64,000 nt of DNA, taken from Malania oleifera. Lineage: Eukaryota; Streptophyta; Magnoliopsida; Santalales; Ximeniaceae. The translations under genes and the position numbers were made by a program. The notes under the pieces were generated by a model. The model saw only the letters and a list, made by a program, of their open reading frames with translations. It was not told the origin of the DNA and did not search any database. Below are positions 32,994 through 46,775 of the stretch, in pieces. Each line of letters begins with the position of its first letter. Within the stretch, counting starts at the first letter, position 1. The stretch covers positions 8,438,062 through 8,502,061 of the forward strand of contig NC_080418.1 in assembly GCF_029873635.1 (NCBI RefSeq). The letters run 5' to 3'.

Positions 32994-34419
32994 GATCAGA
33001 GTTTAATGGCTTCATGATCATATTCGAAGTCCTCAAAAGTCATATGTTAGCCGACTTGGAAGAAGGATTTGTTAAGCCATTTTTTGATATGTATGGCTGA
33101 CCATGGCAATGCTACCTTGTTCTAAGTACAGTTCAAATTGTTCAATTGAGGGCTGTAGAGGTTTGTAGCAATATAAAACTACTTGAGTGATGGGAAGACC
33201 AATTTATAAGTGCAAAATAATGTGAAGAGATAAAGACCAAATACCTGTGTTTTAAGTACATTTGAATCGAACATACTTTAATATCATGAAATTGTAAGCA
33301 AGGACATCCTCTATGTATGAGCAGCAAATTGATTCTTATGTGATCTTTGACTTGATAATTTGCCAATATGGCTTGACAAGTTTTGATCTCATGTGTTTAC
33401 TTATTCCAAGTATATTAACAACAGCCTTCTTGATGGGCGACTTAGAAAAAGGTCTTATGTTGTATTTCATTTGCAATTGATGAATGAGTGGAATAGGGGA
33501 TTGGGATTTAACTTTCATTGGAGTAGGAATGAGGAATTAGTGAACCTGTTGGATGAAAGACGATGTGTTAACCAGCAGAAGAAACATTTCTTTGGGGCTG
33601 ATGTAATATTGCTAAAAGTTCAATTATTATCGACAGCTTGTGGCTGATGTAACATTTCTTTGGCAACCATTCTTGCAGCCTCTTTTTTTTTTTTTTTTTC
33701 ATTTTTAATCTTTTTAATGAGCCAACTTAACGCAGGTAATGCCCTAATATGCCCAAATAGTTTTGCATTTTTAGAGACAGTACACTAGTTTTTTGTGACT
33801 ACTCAATTGCTACTGAGTACAAAGCACACATGACCTAAAACACAAAATATATATATGAGAAAATTTTGTGATGAATACTATTATGGCTTACTGCTTGAGG
33901 TCAACATTGGGTTAATGTAAGATATAATGCCTCTAACAGGAAAATTAAATATCAGAACAATGCCTGGGCAATTTGGATGGTTCCTTGTATGCTTTGCTAT
34001 TTCTTTCTGTCTTTTAACTATTAGTTGACTCCTTTTGCAACCCTGTGCAAGGAGCTGATTCTTCTTTGGTTACTATAGCATATAAAACCTCTCTTTTATC
34101 TTCCATGATCTTAAATGGATGAGAAGCCAAAAGATATTTTGGGTAATAATGACTATCAACTTAACGATGGCCATGACCATTTCAACCATTAGGTTTCTTA
34201 TTCATTGAGCACCTTGTTCCGAATGTCGATTCATCTTTAATTACCAGAAAGTCTGAGTTCGGACCTTGCTCCATTCTTTCAGTTAAAATTTAAATCATAG
34301 GACAAGAATGGTGAACCTGCGATCCATCCACTCTTCTAGCTCAATGGATGTATCATGTTCCAGCTCTTCAAAGCCTACTATGGTACCAACTTTCATTTTT
34401 TAAGTCTCAAAATCTACAT
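32994..34419. other. Non-coding AT-rich stretch
   Basis: No coding or RNA feature recognised. A poly-T run is at about 33681-33699. Open frames here are short and without motifs. Confidence 0.4.
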
Positions 34420-34470
34420 AAATTCAAATCCAATTTAGAAGTATGAATTTTGAAACTTGGATTTGAATTT
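34420..34470. other. Short hairpin
   Basis: AAATTCAAATCCAA (34420-34433) and TTGGATTTGAATTT (34457-34470) are perfect 14-bp inverted repeats with a 23-base loop, downstream of the MEE59-like gene. It may be a MITE remnant. Confidence 0.5.
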
Positions 34471-34888
34471 GTGTAAATGTGGAAAAAAAAAAAAAAAACC
34501 CCACAATAGAATTTGATAGTATGTTTTATCAAAATCTACACATCCAATTCTAATAAAATCTCAAAATTCATACACAAACATTACCAAAGTACTTTGGAAA
34601 ACTAGAGCTAAAACATAACTAAGAAACCCACAAAACACAAACAATCTAGCTTAATTTATTTCAAACTAGTGTTACGCTTAATTTCAAACACTGAGAACTC
34701 CATAGAAAGTAACTAATAGAGAATGCACAGCAGATGTGCAAAATCTAGCTTTCCATCCATGGCTTTTCAATTGTCACTCCTCTTGGGTTTGTCAGAAACA
34801 ACAGTTCCCTGCAAACAATAAACCCAATCAAAAGCTCAAGTTAGAGATCTTTCTCAAACCCCCCATACCAAAACATTTTCCTTTCAGT

Positions 34889-35622
34889 TTAAATTCTGAC
34901 CAAATCGGCGGTGACCGGAATCCAATCGTTGGTGGCCGGGTTTCCCCTGCCGGAGCCGTGGCAGCCGGTGGCAGAATCCGGCGCCAGGCTGAAGCATTTC
35001 CCGTTGGCATTCTCCATCTTGATGAACCCTGTTCCCGTCTGCAGTCGCAACACACACCAGATCTCATAAGGTGAAGAACTGAAATTTTCTTTTCTTTTCT
35101 TTTGGAAGCATTTAAGATGAGATGATCTTAGCCGAAGCCAAAAGCAAATCACATTGTGATATGGTGGATTGGTGTACCGTGTGGTGTTGCTTGTCAATGC
35201 AGTTGAGATCCTTGTAGTACTCCGTCTCCACGAATTCCTCCGGCGTTTCGCTTCCGCTGTAAACTAGTTTCTGCGCGCAATCAAATTAACAAATGCATGA
35301 AAATTCGAGATGGTGTGTTTTTTTCAGAGCTGAAATTCGAGATTATATGGATCTGAATGTGTTTGGAGAAGAAAGAAGAGAAGAGAACCTTGGGATCACT
35401 TTCGAGGCGTTGGAATTCGTCATATTCGGGAATTTGATTGCAATTGGAGAGAGCGTCGGCGTAATTGGAAGAGTACTCGCTGCGCTGAGGCTTGGTATGG
35501 CGCTTGGGAACGACGCCGTCAAAGTACTCTCTCGTCTCCTCCTCGATTTTGGTCTCTGCCTCCATCGACAGGTGAGCGTCGCTCCTGTTTGGCCTCACCT
35601 TCCTGCAATTACAATTCTCCAT
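34889..35622 (-). CDS. MEE59: MEE59-like protein, three exons, complete
   Basis: Three exons on the - strand join in frame: 35622-35389 (78 codons), 35270-35178 (31 codons) and 35038-34889 (49 codons plus TAA), giving 158 residues. Introns are 118 and 139 bp, with GTTCTC...GCGCAG and GTACAC...CTGCAG borders in phase 0. Motifs are PKRHTKPQRSEYS in exon 1, EEFVETEYYKDLNCIDKQHH in exon 2, and TGTGFIKMENANGK and NPATNDWIP in exon 3. I recognise the family as plant maternal effect embryo arrest 59, small proteins of about 160-175 residues. The name comes from a seed-development mutant; the molecular role is not known to me. There is no signal peptide or membrane segment. This is the one host gene here that appears intact. 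Confidence 0.8.
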
Positions 35623-36060
35623 TTCTCCGACGATGATGAAGATGACGATGATATGATTCTCTCTGTACCTACTCTTTTGTTCTTGAGCTTGGAGAGATCG
35701 GGGAAAGGAAAGGGCAATTTATTTCAAAAATCAAAGGAGAGAGGCGGAATGTGGGTCCAGAAAATATCGATCAATATATCAACCAGAGCCCTTAAACTTT
35801 TCTTCGGAGAAAATATCTGGAGAACCTTATCCGTCTAGCACATGATCTCTGAGCTGATTGCTGCAGCTGCACCAACCACATGTGCAAATTCAAGCATTGA
35901 AGAGAGAGAGAGAGAGGATAGGTTGTGGGGTGCAGGTGTTAATGAAGGTAGGGTTGGAGTTTCTGTTGGTTCGTATCGATGAAGACGACGGGTCGCACGT
36001 GATTTCGCGGAGGCCGGGCGTGGCTACCGCCTACCTGGAAGTTGATGCAACCATTTTCAC
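35623..36060 (-). promoter_or_regulatory. Probable promoter/5' leader of the MEE59-like gene
   Basis: This stretch precedes the gene on the - strand. It holds a GA/CT-rich segment (35893-35915) and a palindromic G-box core CACGTG at 35996-36001, roughly 375 bp before the start codon. It is richer in GC than the AT-rich DNA beyond 36060. Overlapping + strand open frames (35293-35838, 35858-36082) look like shadows. The call rests on position and motif only. Confidence 0.35.
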
Positions 36061-37035
<975 letters not shown>

Positions 37036-37069
37036 ATTTTTCTATCGCGTGTACATTCCCATAATGATG

Positions 37070-37270
37070 ATGATTTTTTCCAAAATCCAATTTTGTCTAG
37101 TGCTGCATGGTTCCACTCTATAAGAACTCCGAATCATTCTCTTGAAGCTCATCTTCTTCATCATAAACGATCAGCTTGCCCCGAAATGACCTGGCCCAAT
37201 AGGGAAATCCCAATTCATTGGGTCTTTCGATACAATCAAATAGAAAGCCCCATTCTCCCTTTGTGTCATC
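37070..37270. other. Possible further organelle-derived stretch
   Basis: This part is less AT-rich and of different base composition from its surroundings, with an open frame at 37093-37299 ([19 protein letters not shown]). It directly follows the rpoB fragment, so it may come from the same insertion, but I could not identify the source. Confidence 0.25.
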
Positions 37271-37640
37271 TTTTTAAAATGTCAAATTTATTTTTATAAC
37301 TACCAATGATTATTCTAAAATATTCTTTTAACTACCCAAAATAGCTTTATAATTATGTCAAATTTATCTCTATAACTATCACTAATTATTCCAAAATACT
37401 CCTTTAATTATTTCAAAATACCTTAATATTTATGTAAAATTTATACCTATAAATACTCATAATTATCTCAAAATGCTCTTATCTCTTCTCTACTCTCTAA
37501 TACTATAAAGGGAATTTTCACTTTATTGTCATCTTTCAAAAATGTCATCTGCATCCTAACAATCAACCATAATTATTCCAAAATATTTCTTTTAACTACC
37601 CACAACTATCCCAAAATGCCCTTATACTACTTAATTTTTT
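37270..37640. repeat. Decayed tandem repeats, left block
   Basis: Imperfect repeats built on ctataactaccca.aattatcccaaaatactccttt with irregular spacing. The same words recur at 38146-38345 on the other side of a SINE. Confidence 0.55.
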
Positions 37641-37733
37641 ATTATTTTCTTTATTAAAAAAGTTTTGTGGAGCACACATATAGTGCGTGCCCATGGCTAC
37701 TTTCTCTAATACTATAAAGGAGATTCTTCCCCC

Positions 37734-38145
37734 ATGGGCATGGCGCGGTGGAAAGGCATCAGCACGTAAGAAGGAGCATCGGAGGTTCAATTCTAGGTAG
37801 ATTTACTCACGGAACCAGCGGTACCTGTGGACGGTGAGAATTTACTTTGTGATCTAGCGGGGACCGTGGATGGTGAGAGTTCGCTCTGTGAGCCAGCAGG
37901 GACCGTGGATGGTGAGAGTTTTCTGTGAGCCAACGGGGACCGTTGATAGTAATGGAGATGTGTCCCGAGGGTTGGGTTGATCGAACGTCCAACTGATGCA
38001 CGGAAGCTCTGTCCGCATTCTGGACTTTACCTAATCAGCGAGACCTAGGAGGAGGACGTTGATCCGTAAGTTTGGTGCCGCACTAGGGAGTCTGAATGGC
38101 GTGTTAGTGGCTGGAGTTCCTATGTAATAAAAAAAAAAAAAAAAA
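37734..38145 (+). mobile_element. tRNA-type SINE with internal 39-bp repeats
   Basis: A pol III A box tggcgcggtgg (37741-37751) and B box ggttcaattct (37784-37794), about 33 bases apart, match tRNA-derived SINEs. The element is about 410 bp and ends in an A-run (38128-38145). Three copies of a 39-bp unit (ggtgagagtt...ggaccgtggat) start at 37833, 37872 and 37911. It is GC-richer than its surroundings. No clear target duplication is seen. Confidence 0.7.
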
Positions 38146-38345
38146 TTGTGTCATCTTTCAAAAATGTCAACTTTATTCAAATAACTATCCACAACTATCC
38201 CAAAATACTCCTTTAACTACTCACAACTATCCTAAAATATTCTTATAATTATGTCACATTTATCCCTTTAGCTACTCATAATTATGTTACAATATCCTTA
38301 TAATTATTTACAAATATTCCAAAATGTCCTTATACTATTTCATTT
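38146..38345. repeat. Decayed tandem repeats, right block
   Basis: Same words as at 37270-37640 (aactatcccaaaatactcctttaactactc). The SINE appears to have landed inside this array. Confidence 0.55.
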
Positions 38346-38888
38346 TTTTTATTATTTTCTTTATAAAAAAAAAGCTAAAAAAAATAGAGAGTAGTGGAGC
38401 ACAAAGTCTTAAAAAATAGAAAATCATGAAACACGCGTGCATATGGCTAGTTATAAGAAAGGAGATTCCTCTTTCTTGATTTGATTTTTAACATTTCTAA
38501 AATGTCTATATATCCACAAAAATTTCAAAAAAAAATAATAATTTTTTTTTATGTTTGGATGGGCCAAGATAAAAATAATAATAATTTTTAAAAAAAAAAA
38601 ATGTAATTTGAGAGAATTCATGTTTAACTTTTTTATCAGGATGGATTAAAGATTTTATTTGAGAAATGAAAACGAAAAAATAAGAATTTTTTTATTGTAT
38701 TTTAAATTTATATTAAATATTATGTGCAATCATATGATATTGCACTCGTTTTCCTTGAAGAAAAGACATTTAGTGTTGGAATTTAGTACAAATATAACAA
38801 TAAACTTGAGATACGGAAGGATATTCAATTCCTTTTTTGGCTTAAGCCATAAATCAAGGCAACGAAACTCCACTTGGCTTGTTTAACT
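38346..38888. other. AT-rich spacer
   Basis: Low-complexity A/T runs, no recognised feature. Confidence 0.45.
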
Positions 38889-39583
38889 TGTAGGATTTAT
38901 ATCCCAAAGGATATGTCCCACATGAATAATATGGATCCCACGGTAGGGTATGTGTCTCATATGATAAGGATATGAATTCATGGTTGTATGGGTTAACTAA
39001 AGGGTTAGCTTATTTAATATGAGAAATTAATGGTGGAAGTTTGAAGAGATTCCTATATATAAATATATATAGATATATATGTATATAATTAATATATTTA
39101 TATATTTATATAATATATATTAGCTACTATTATGTGGAGTAGCTATAAAGGCATGTTATACATCAAGTTAAGCTCTAAGAGTAAGAAAAGAGAGCTAAAG
39201 AAGAGAAAGGAAAAGTTAAGCTCATAAGCTCTAAGGGGTTAGTTACATGGTAATGTTAGCTGCAAAGAAAAAATAGGAAGAAAGAAATTGTCCTCTCTCT
39301 GCCTCTACTTCTCTAATTATCAGGAGATCTCATAGATCTGATGAAGGAAGGAAAGAGAAAGAGGAAAAGTGGGAGAAACGATTTCTTCGAATTCTCTGGG
39401 TGTTCTTCTCGATAGGTTCGATATGGCCGATTCTGGTATGTAAAGTTTATAGTTTGTGATTTATTTATTTTTCGCATAAAGGTTATTGATGTGAAGTTTG
39501 TGATAATTGAAGATCTTTGGCTGCAGTATATTTATGAAAATTATCCTAAAAAAATAATAATAGCATCTGAAAATTTTCCTGTA
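38889..39583 (+). repeat. 5' LTR of the copia relic
   Basis: 695 bp, AT-rich; TG start with a last dinucleotide TA in place of CA. It sits immediately before the primer site. Confidence 0.6.
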
Positions 39584-40377
39584 TGTGGTATTAGAGTCAT
39601 GTTGGAATTGTCATGAACTTCCTTCATATAAAGATCGCTTATGGTTATTTTGTTCGATCTTGGGTAAAATTTGTGGGTATATTGTTTACTGGAATCAAAC
39701 TGAAAATATATGTGATATTTGATGGATTTATGGGATTTTTGTTGGTCTGAAAATTTTCTTACATGTGGACCGTTGACGGTTTTCCCCTATATAGTGATAT
39801 TAAAGTAGGGTTGCTGAATGATATACATGCAAATAATTTTATTATAACTTGATTAATAATGGAACACTCACATGTTATGCATGCATAAGTTAGAGAATTT
39901 TACATGAAAGTAAGTTAGTAAAATTCTTATATTGGGGAATTGATTATCTGCTGTAAATTATGGATAAATTTTATTAAATAAGGAATCAATTAATGTTTCT
40001 ATTATGGTTAGCATGTTGTCACCAAAGTGATCTTACTGAGAAAAGTTGTAAACATTGATTGAAATATAATCTGGTAAAGAATAATAACAGAATGGTTATT
40101 TGAATATTATGGCTGGCCCAAAGGTGCACCAACTTTCAAATAATCATTGATTTAATCAGGATAATTGAAGAATAATAGTGAGATTGGGATGTCTGCCCAA
40201 AGGTGACAGACTAATCAAACTTTATAAAGGTTATCAATTATGCCTGGATGAATGAAAATTACTAGTAAGTATAAGGACTAGTATATTGCATAAGTTGATC
40301 TTAAGATTGAATGCAATTTACTAATGAAATGTTCTAAACTCAAAGCATTAATGTAGTGAGCATTTTGTGTTATTGTA
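39584..40377 (+). other. Leader of the copia relic
   Basis: Untranslated leader between the primer site and gag. The word cccaaaggtg...acca recurs (about 40117 and 40196). No coding sequence recognised. Confidence 0.4.
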
Positions 40378-42154
40378 GTGTTTGTTCCTGTTTCATTGCA
40401 TTCGCTGGTTTCTTCTGTTCTGATTTTCAATGGGACAAATTTCTCTTATTGGAATGAGCAAATTTTGTTTCACCTTGGTATTCTAGATCTAGACTTAGCT
40501 CTACGAATGGATAAACAGGTTGCTATTACTGAAACCCGTAGTTCGGAACATCGAACTTTATATAAGTCATGGGAAAGGTCGAACAAATTAAGTATGATGT
40601 TTATGCGAATGTATATAACAAATAATATTAAATCAACACTCCCTCAACTAGATAACGCAAAAGGCAGTGGAGGATAGATTTCATTCAGCTGATAAGTCCC
40701 TTGCAGGAAGGTTGATGGCTGAACTAACCACAATAATATTTGATGGCAGCAAAAGAATGAATGAACATGTCCTAGAAATGACTAATCTGGCTACTAGACT
40801 TAATACTTTGGGAATAAATGTTAATGAAAGCTTCCTTGTTCAGTTTATTTTAAACTCTTTGCCTCCTCGGTCGGGCCTTTTCAGATTTACTATAACACAA
40901 TTAAAGAAAAATAGAATGTGAATGAATTGGCAAGCATGTTAGTTCAAGAAGAGGCAAGAGTTAAACAATAGGGACAATATTCAGTAAATGTCATGAGTCA
41001 CGCAGTTGGAAGTAAAGGAAAGAAAACAAAGAAAGGTTTAAAGAAAGATCTATTAAAGGTGGCGAGTACTTCGTATGGTGGTGAGGCTCGTAGGAAGGAA
41101 CATTATGGTCTCAAGTGTTACTTTTTTCGTGACTATGGACATTTAAAGCAAAGTTGTCTGAAACGTAAAACATGGTTTGAAAAGAAAGGTAAACTTTTAG
41201 CTTATGTATGTTTCGAATCAAACATGACACAAGTTCCCTTTAACACTTGGTGGATTGACTTTGGTTCTACTGTTCATGTTTCCAATTCGATGCAGGGATA
41301 CCTTACGATCCAGAGCGTAAAGGAAAATTAATACATGATAGTCTTGGGGAATGGAAATCAAGTGCCTGTAATGGGTGTTGGAACTGTTCGGTTGTATCTT
41401 GAATCGAGTCATTGTTTAGACTTGTTTGATACTTTGTATGTTCCAAATATTTCTAGGAATTTAATTTCCATGTCTAGATTAGATAATAACGGTTATGGTT
41501 TGTATTTTGAACATAAATGTTTCCGTCTTATGAAAGGTGACTTATGTGTTGGCTCTAGTAGTTTGTATGCGGGGTTGTATAAATTTAATCTTAATGAGAA
41601 GTTTGTTGAAACACTCTTCACTCTGCATCATAATATTGGAACTAAGCGTGGTAGAATAAATGAAAATTCCTTTTTCTTGTGGCATAAAAGACTAGGTCAT
41701 ATATATAAGGAAAGAATGGAGAGATTGGTAAAGGATGGGGTTCTCACAAACCTTTATTTTACTAATTTCGATGTATGTATTAATTGCATTAAAGGAAAGT
41801 AAACTAAACATACAAAGAAAGAAGCCACAAGAAGTAAGAATCTATTGGAAATTATTCATACTAATGTATGTGGACCTTTTGACTCACCATATTTAGGTGG
41901 AGAAAAGTATTTTATCACCTTTATTGATGATTTTTCACGGTATGACTATATCTATTTGTTGCATGAAAAGTCTTAGGCAATAGATGCTTTAAAGGCATAT
42001 GTTGCTGAAGTGGAGCGACAAATAGATAGGAAAGTGAAAATCATTAGATCTGATAGAGGTGGTGAGTATTATGGTAGGTATGATGGCATAAAATAATATC
42101 CAGGACCATTTGCTAAATTCCTATAACAGCACGGTATTTGTGCTCAATACACAA
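40378..42154 (+). pseudogene. Copia gag, protease and integrase start, decayed
   Basis: Gag (40378-40921) has LIFNGTNFSYWNEQI and KSLAGRLMAELTT with a frameshift near 40670. A zinc knuckle near 41120 reads CYFFRDYGHLKQSC, missing one Cys. The protease motif is WWIDFGSTVHVSNS (41250), with Phe in place of the Ser after Asp. A pre-integrase WHKRLGH lies at 41680. Integrase begins FITFIDDFSRYDYIYLL (41910) with stops at about 41974, 42093 and 42123. It resumes after the solo LTR at 44271 with [15 protein letters not shown]. Confidence 0.82.
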
Positions 42155-44265
42155 TGTTGACTATATGAGTCTAATCCTGTTTTGATAATGACAAATCACT
42201 TGGTATTTGATCTGTGCATTGAGATTATGAACATGAACTATATTAAACATGCACGGAAGGATAACAAGTCATGGAAGTCATAAAGAATAAAGCATACATA
42301 TCTGGGCAAGATCCATGGAACTAAAAGAGTTGAAGAATGAAGATGCAAGCGACAAGTTCAAGAGCGTCATGGGAATGGGTACTTAGAACTCATGTATTTA
42401 CATTTTCATATGATTTAATTTGAGACTCAACATATACCCTAAAATGACCTTAGGACTCATGCATTTCATGAACATCATTAGGAGACTTTCATGAACTTAG
42501 AAATATTTTTAAAACCCTAAAAAATATTTTTATAAAAGGGTCAAGAAAGAAAGCAAAGAAGTTTTTCAAAATATAAAAAAAAAAATTCAGAAAATAGGAA
42601 CCTCAGTAGACTGAAGTCAACGGTCATCAGTCGCTTGAAGTTGTCACTTCAGAAAACCAAAGTTAACCTCAGTCGTCTGAAGAATTTCTTCAGAAGACCG
42701 AAGATTAAGTTCAGTCTCCTGAAGAATTTATGGTGAAACACAAAACCTAACAGAAGCACCTCGGAAGACTGAACTCAGACTTCAATCGTCTGAACTCGAC
42801 ACTTCAGTCGTCTGACCCTATGTCCAAGTTAATTTTTTGAAACTTTAGTCGTCTGGGCCTTTGACCTCAGTTGTCTGAACTTGCGGGAAAACTTAAAAAT
42901 CTATTTTTTAATAAGAAAACTCGTGAGATATTTTTTAATCTAACGGTTGAGATATATTCTAAGGGCAAGATACCTATATATTGAACATCTAAACCCTAGT
43001 ACGTTAGCTAAGATCAACGAGAAGAGAAGAGAACATCTTTTTGAAAGAGAATTGAGAAACTTGAGCATATAGCTATACGATTGCCTGCACTTCAGCTCAT
43101 ACTCATTAAGCTTAGGCGAATCAGCGCAAAAAAAAACTAAGGGATTTCATATACATATCTTGATTTCTTTCTGATGTTGAGGTTTGGTACATCACACTAC
43201 TTGTTAAGAATTATTCTCATAGAGTTTATTCATCTAAATTGATTTGCTGATTAATATCTAGTTTTCAAAGAGCTTGTCATTACGAAATCTACTTTTGAAT
43301 ATTTGTTAAGAGATTGATCTTGAGTGTGCATATATTAAATCATTTTGATAAGATTACCACTTGAGAAAAGCTTTTGTTATTGATTAGATATTTTTTATTC
43401 AAGTGAGTTTTCATTCAAAGACTTGATATTTTTAATATTCCAAAATCTACTTGATTGAAAAGTCTAAATGTTATCTATATACACTTGAGAGAAATATTGT
43501 TGTGATAAAGTGTGTTTCAAATCTTTGCAATCTTCAAAGTTTTTTTTTTGTATTCAAAGATTTAACCTAAGTTCTCCAAAGCATTGACTTATATAAATAT
43601 TTTTGGGAGATTTGATAAAAGGGAAAGTTAGTGAATCATAAAAGGGAAAGTTAGTGAATCATACTCTTACATCATATAACGATTATATCATTACATACAT
43701 TCTGAGTTTCAGGTTTCATCATATGATTATGTGTTAGGAATTTCAATTGTACTCACTAGTTTTGTTAGAAGCAACATTGAGTGTTTTGCAGATTATATTG
43801 TAATCATAGTTCGAGTTGTAAATCGGATTTGAGGAGAGAGTTGTATCTCTTGTAAGCAACGGATTAGGAGAAAATTGTATCTCTTGTAAGCAACGGATGT
43901 AAGGGAAGTTCCGTCCCAATTTAAGGAGCAGGGATTATAGTGGAATCCTTGAGTGGGTTGCTCAAGGCGAGAACATAGGCCGAGTTGACTCAACCTCGTA
44001 AAATCGTGTTTGCGTTCTCTCTTCCCTTATCTTTTTATTTTCCGCATCGCATTTCAATATCTAGCTTAGTTGTGTATGTTGAATAACTCCACACGCACTT
44101 GATTGGGGAAAAAGGAATTCATTGATATAGTAATTTAAATCAACTTCAAATCCCTGCCATTAATTAGTTAAATAAAGAAATAGAGATTAATTGGTAAATA
44201 AGTTTCAATTATTTTTTTTTAAATACCCAATTCACTCCCCTCTTGGGATTACACCTAAATCAACA
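42155..44265 (+). mobile_element. Solo LTR, SIRE-like copia family (copy 3)
   Basis: A 2,111-bp insert is bounded by TGTTGA...TCAACA and flanked by perfect target copies CACAA (42150-42154 and 44266-44270). It interrupts the integrase codons QYT|MSGTPQQNG of the surrounding copia relic. It shares internal blocks with the inserts at 9181 and 20819, including acctcgtaaaatc (43996) and a ccctcttgggattac end. No coding region is left, so it formed by LTR-LTR recombination. Confidence 0.85.
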
Positions 44266-44369
44266 CACAATGTCTGGTACGCCTCAGCAGAATGGTGTAG
44301 CTGAAAGACAAAATCATACTCTTATAGAAATGGTTAGGAGTATGTTGAGTAATTCTTCAGTACCCATTT

Positions 44370-44670
44370 TGTCACGTCCTGAACCCCGAAATGGGACCCA
44401 AGGGTGAAAATGTAATCTAACATGTACCTGTATCCGATACAACATCCAAAGATACAGTACAATGGATGAGGGTCTGACCCCGTGGGGTTCCCAGGCACCC
44501 TAAACACATCCAATCATAATCATATACGCAGCGGAAAGGTCATTTTATATACACATATGCAGTACCATACCAGAGTCTATATAAGAGCAGAACATGGCTC
44601 GATAAAAAATGTACAAACGGGTGCCCAAACACATCTCAAAATGGCAACCCAACAAAAATACAGTCCTAGC
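44370..44670. repeat. Gypsy-type LTR fragment
   Basis: It begins tgtcacgtcctgaaccccgaaatgggaccc, a start common in plant Ty3/gypsy LTRs, and cuts the copia relic off at integrase. The Ogre element interrupts it at 44671, so the rest should lie beyond the Ogre right end, outside the window. Confidence 0.5.
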
Positions 44671-45320
44671 TGTCGCGACGTCCCGGGAGCGCTTGTGCCC
44701 CGGGCGGCGAAATTAAAATCATTTTAATATTTTCAGGAAAAATATGGTGTAGGAGTCGCCACTAACCTTTAGTGCGGTTAGAACACATGATCACTACCCC
44801 GTTAGGGGTAGAATCGGTCTACATTACCAGAGTTGGGGTCGGGAGTTCGGTTACGCGAGGGGAAGGTACGAGCACCCCCTACGCGCCCGTTCTTAAGAAC
44901 GGCACCTAATTAATTTAAAATTATCCCTAAGTTAATCTAATAAATCTTTACATTACTCCTTTTTATGAATTTATAAATACATAGGAAAATAAATAAATAT
45001 ATACATATATTCCCTCAGAGCTTAGGGTACGTGATGCCCAAAGGCTAATACCCCTTGCAATTAAATCATAGGGATAATAAAAATCAATAAAATATCTAAA
45101 AAAAAATACGCTCCCGAATTTTGAAATTGTATATAAAATTTTTATAGGAAAAATACTAGTATGGGAGGTTTTAATATATGGTGATAGAGTCATAAGCAAC
45201 TCACACTTACTAAAATATCATGAATGTCAAAATAAGTAATTAGATACCATAAATACATCTCATCACATGCAAACATAATAGCAATACTATAATACTATCA
45301 CTATATATATCAAAATACTA

Positions 45321-45323
<3 letters not shown>

Positions 45324-45369
<46 letters not shown>
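45324..45369. repeat. (AT)n run in the LTR
   Basis: About 45 bp of AT; the matching run in the right LTR (63221-63261) is 4 bp shorter. Confidence 0.9.
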
Positions 45370-45371
<2 letters not shown>

Positions 45372-46713
45372 TATATGCTTAGATCCTAAAAATTCTAAAA
45401 ACACCATAAACAGTATGAATTAATCAAAACCCTAAGATATATACGTAATTAACATAGCAATAGGGAAGAACCCAAGGTATACGGTAGTAATGCAACAATA
45501 CTAATAATCCAAAAGATACCATATTAACAAAATCATAATAATAGTTCAAAACATACCATATTAACATGAAGTAACCGAAGCCCTAATATATTATAATAAT
45601 AATACACTACTTGTACCCATAATACTACTATAAAAATAACACAACCAATATGTATATATGTATATATATCATAGCACATAATTACCAATGATAAATGCTA
45701 CTAGAATAAAAAGGTGTATACATCATACTATTAATAACAATATAGGCTCTATATAACTTTAATTTGATCATAAACAATAATATCCAATAATAGGAAAAAA
45801 TCAAACCCTAAAAAGGAAATCAATATGTAACAATATGGAAACAATAAATACATATATATGATAATATAGAAATAGTCAAACTATGGAAATCAATACGTGA
45901 TAAAATGGAAACTCTGCAAATCCAAATAAGGAAACCCTAAAAATGAATATGAAATTTAATACATACCCTAAATACAACAAAAGTATAAGCTTGAAGGTTA
46001 AAACAAATTTTAATTGTAATACTTACAACAATAATAATGTTCATTAAATAATATGCACCACCAAAATACCAACAAGAACATCAACTAACAAATTTTACGA
46101 ACCCTACAACAATGGGAACAAATCAATTAATATTCACCAAAGAAATTAAACGATTACCACGACAAGGATATGTAGCCTGGAATAATAATGTTAAATCATG
46201 AAACACGCATAGCTAAATACATATATAAACTGCTTAACATAATCAACAATTATTCGTAACGATATAAACAATATAAACCCTAAATATAGACATGCATACA
46301 TTAAAATTAATAATGACAATGAAAACATAAAAAATTCATATACATATAAATATGATGATAACAAATGTTTTAACAATAATATACAACAATAATCATGGCG
46401 ATAATAATACAACAATAGAATATCAATACAAATAAAATCAATATGATAATCAACATAATAACAATACTAATAATAATATCCAAAAATATATATATATATA
46501 TATATATATAGTAATTTTACTAATAATGAAATACGAACGGAATAATATAAAAATATTACAATAATGTTATTAATAATAAGATACAAGTAATGTAACAATA
46601 TTACTAATGATAATATGTAAATAATAATATTAATACTGCTAATAATATAGGAATAGCAATAAATGTAAAAGTATATAGGTATATTCATGTATATATATAT
46701 TAACACTAACAAT

Positions 46714-46717
<4 letters not shown>

Positions 46718-46768
<51 letters not shown>
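46718..46768. repeat. (AT)n run in the LTR
   Basis: About 50 bp of AT, followed by GT-rich sequence to about 46910. Confidence 0.9.

Positions 46769-46775
<7 letters not shown>

Larger units (their letters stand above)
38889..44369 (+). mobile_element. Copia relic carrying a nested solo LTR
   Basis: A 5' LTR of 695 bp (38889-39583, starting TGTAGGATTT and ending CCTGTA) is followed by a degenerate primer site tggtattagag (39586-39596). An untranslated leader, gag, protease and integrase follow, split at 42155 by a 2.1-kb solo LTR and ended at 44370 by a gypsy LTR fragment. RT, RNase H and the 3' LTR are not in the window. Confidence 0.75.

Noticed and set aside
27177-34800. Possible WD40 exons of the LEUNIG-like gene
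   Set aside because: I scanned for the expected SSDGKLLAS-type and WD motifs on the + strand and found none; absence is not proof because short exons may be missed by eye.
34889-35197. Unspliced open frames through the MEE59-like gene
   Set aside because: They cross introns; the spliced exons give the conserved protein.
35293-35838. A 181-residue + strand open frame
   Set aside because: It is the shadow of the MEE59-like exon on the other strand and has no recognisable motif.
44963-45199. Identical 78-residue frames here and at 62859-63095
   Set aside because: They are the same LTR sequence twice, in AT-rich DNA without codon structure.
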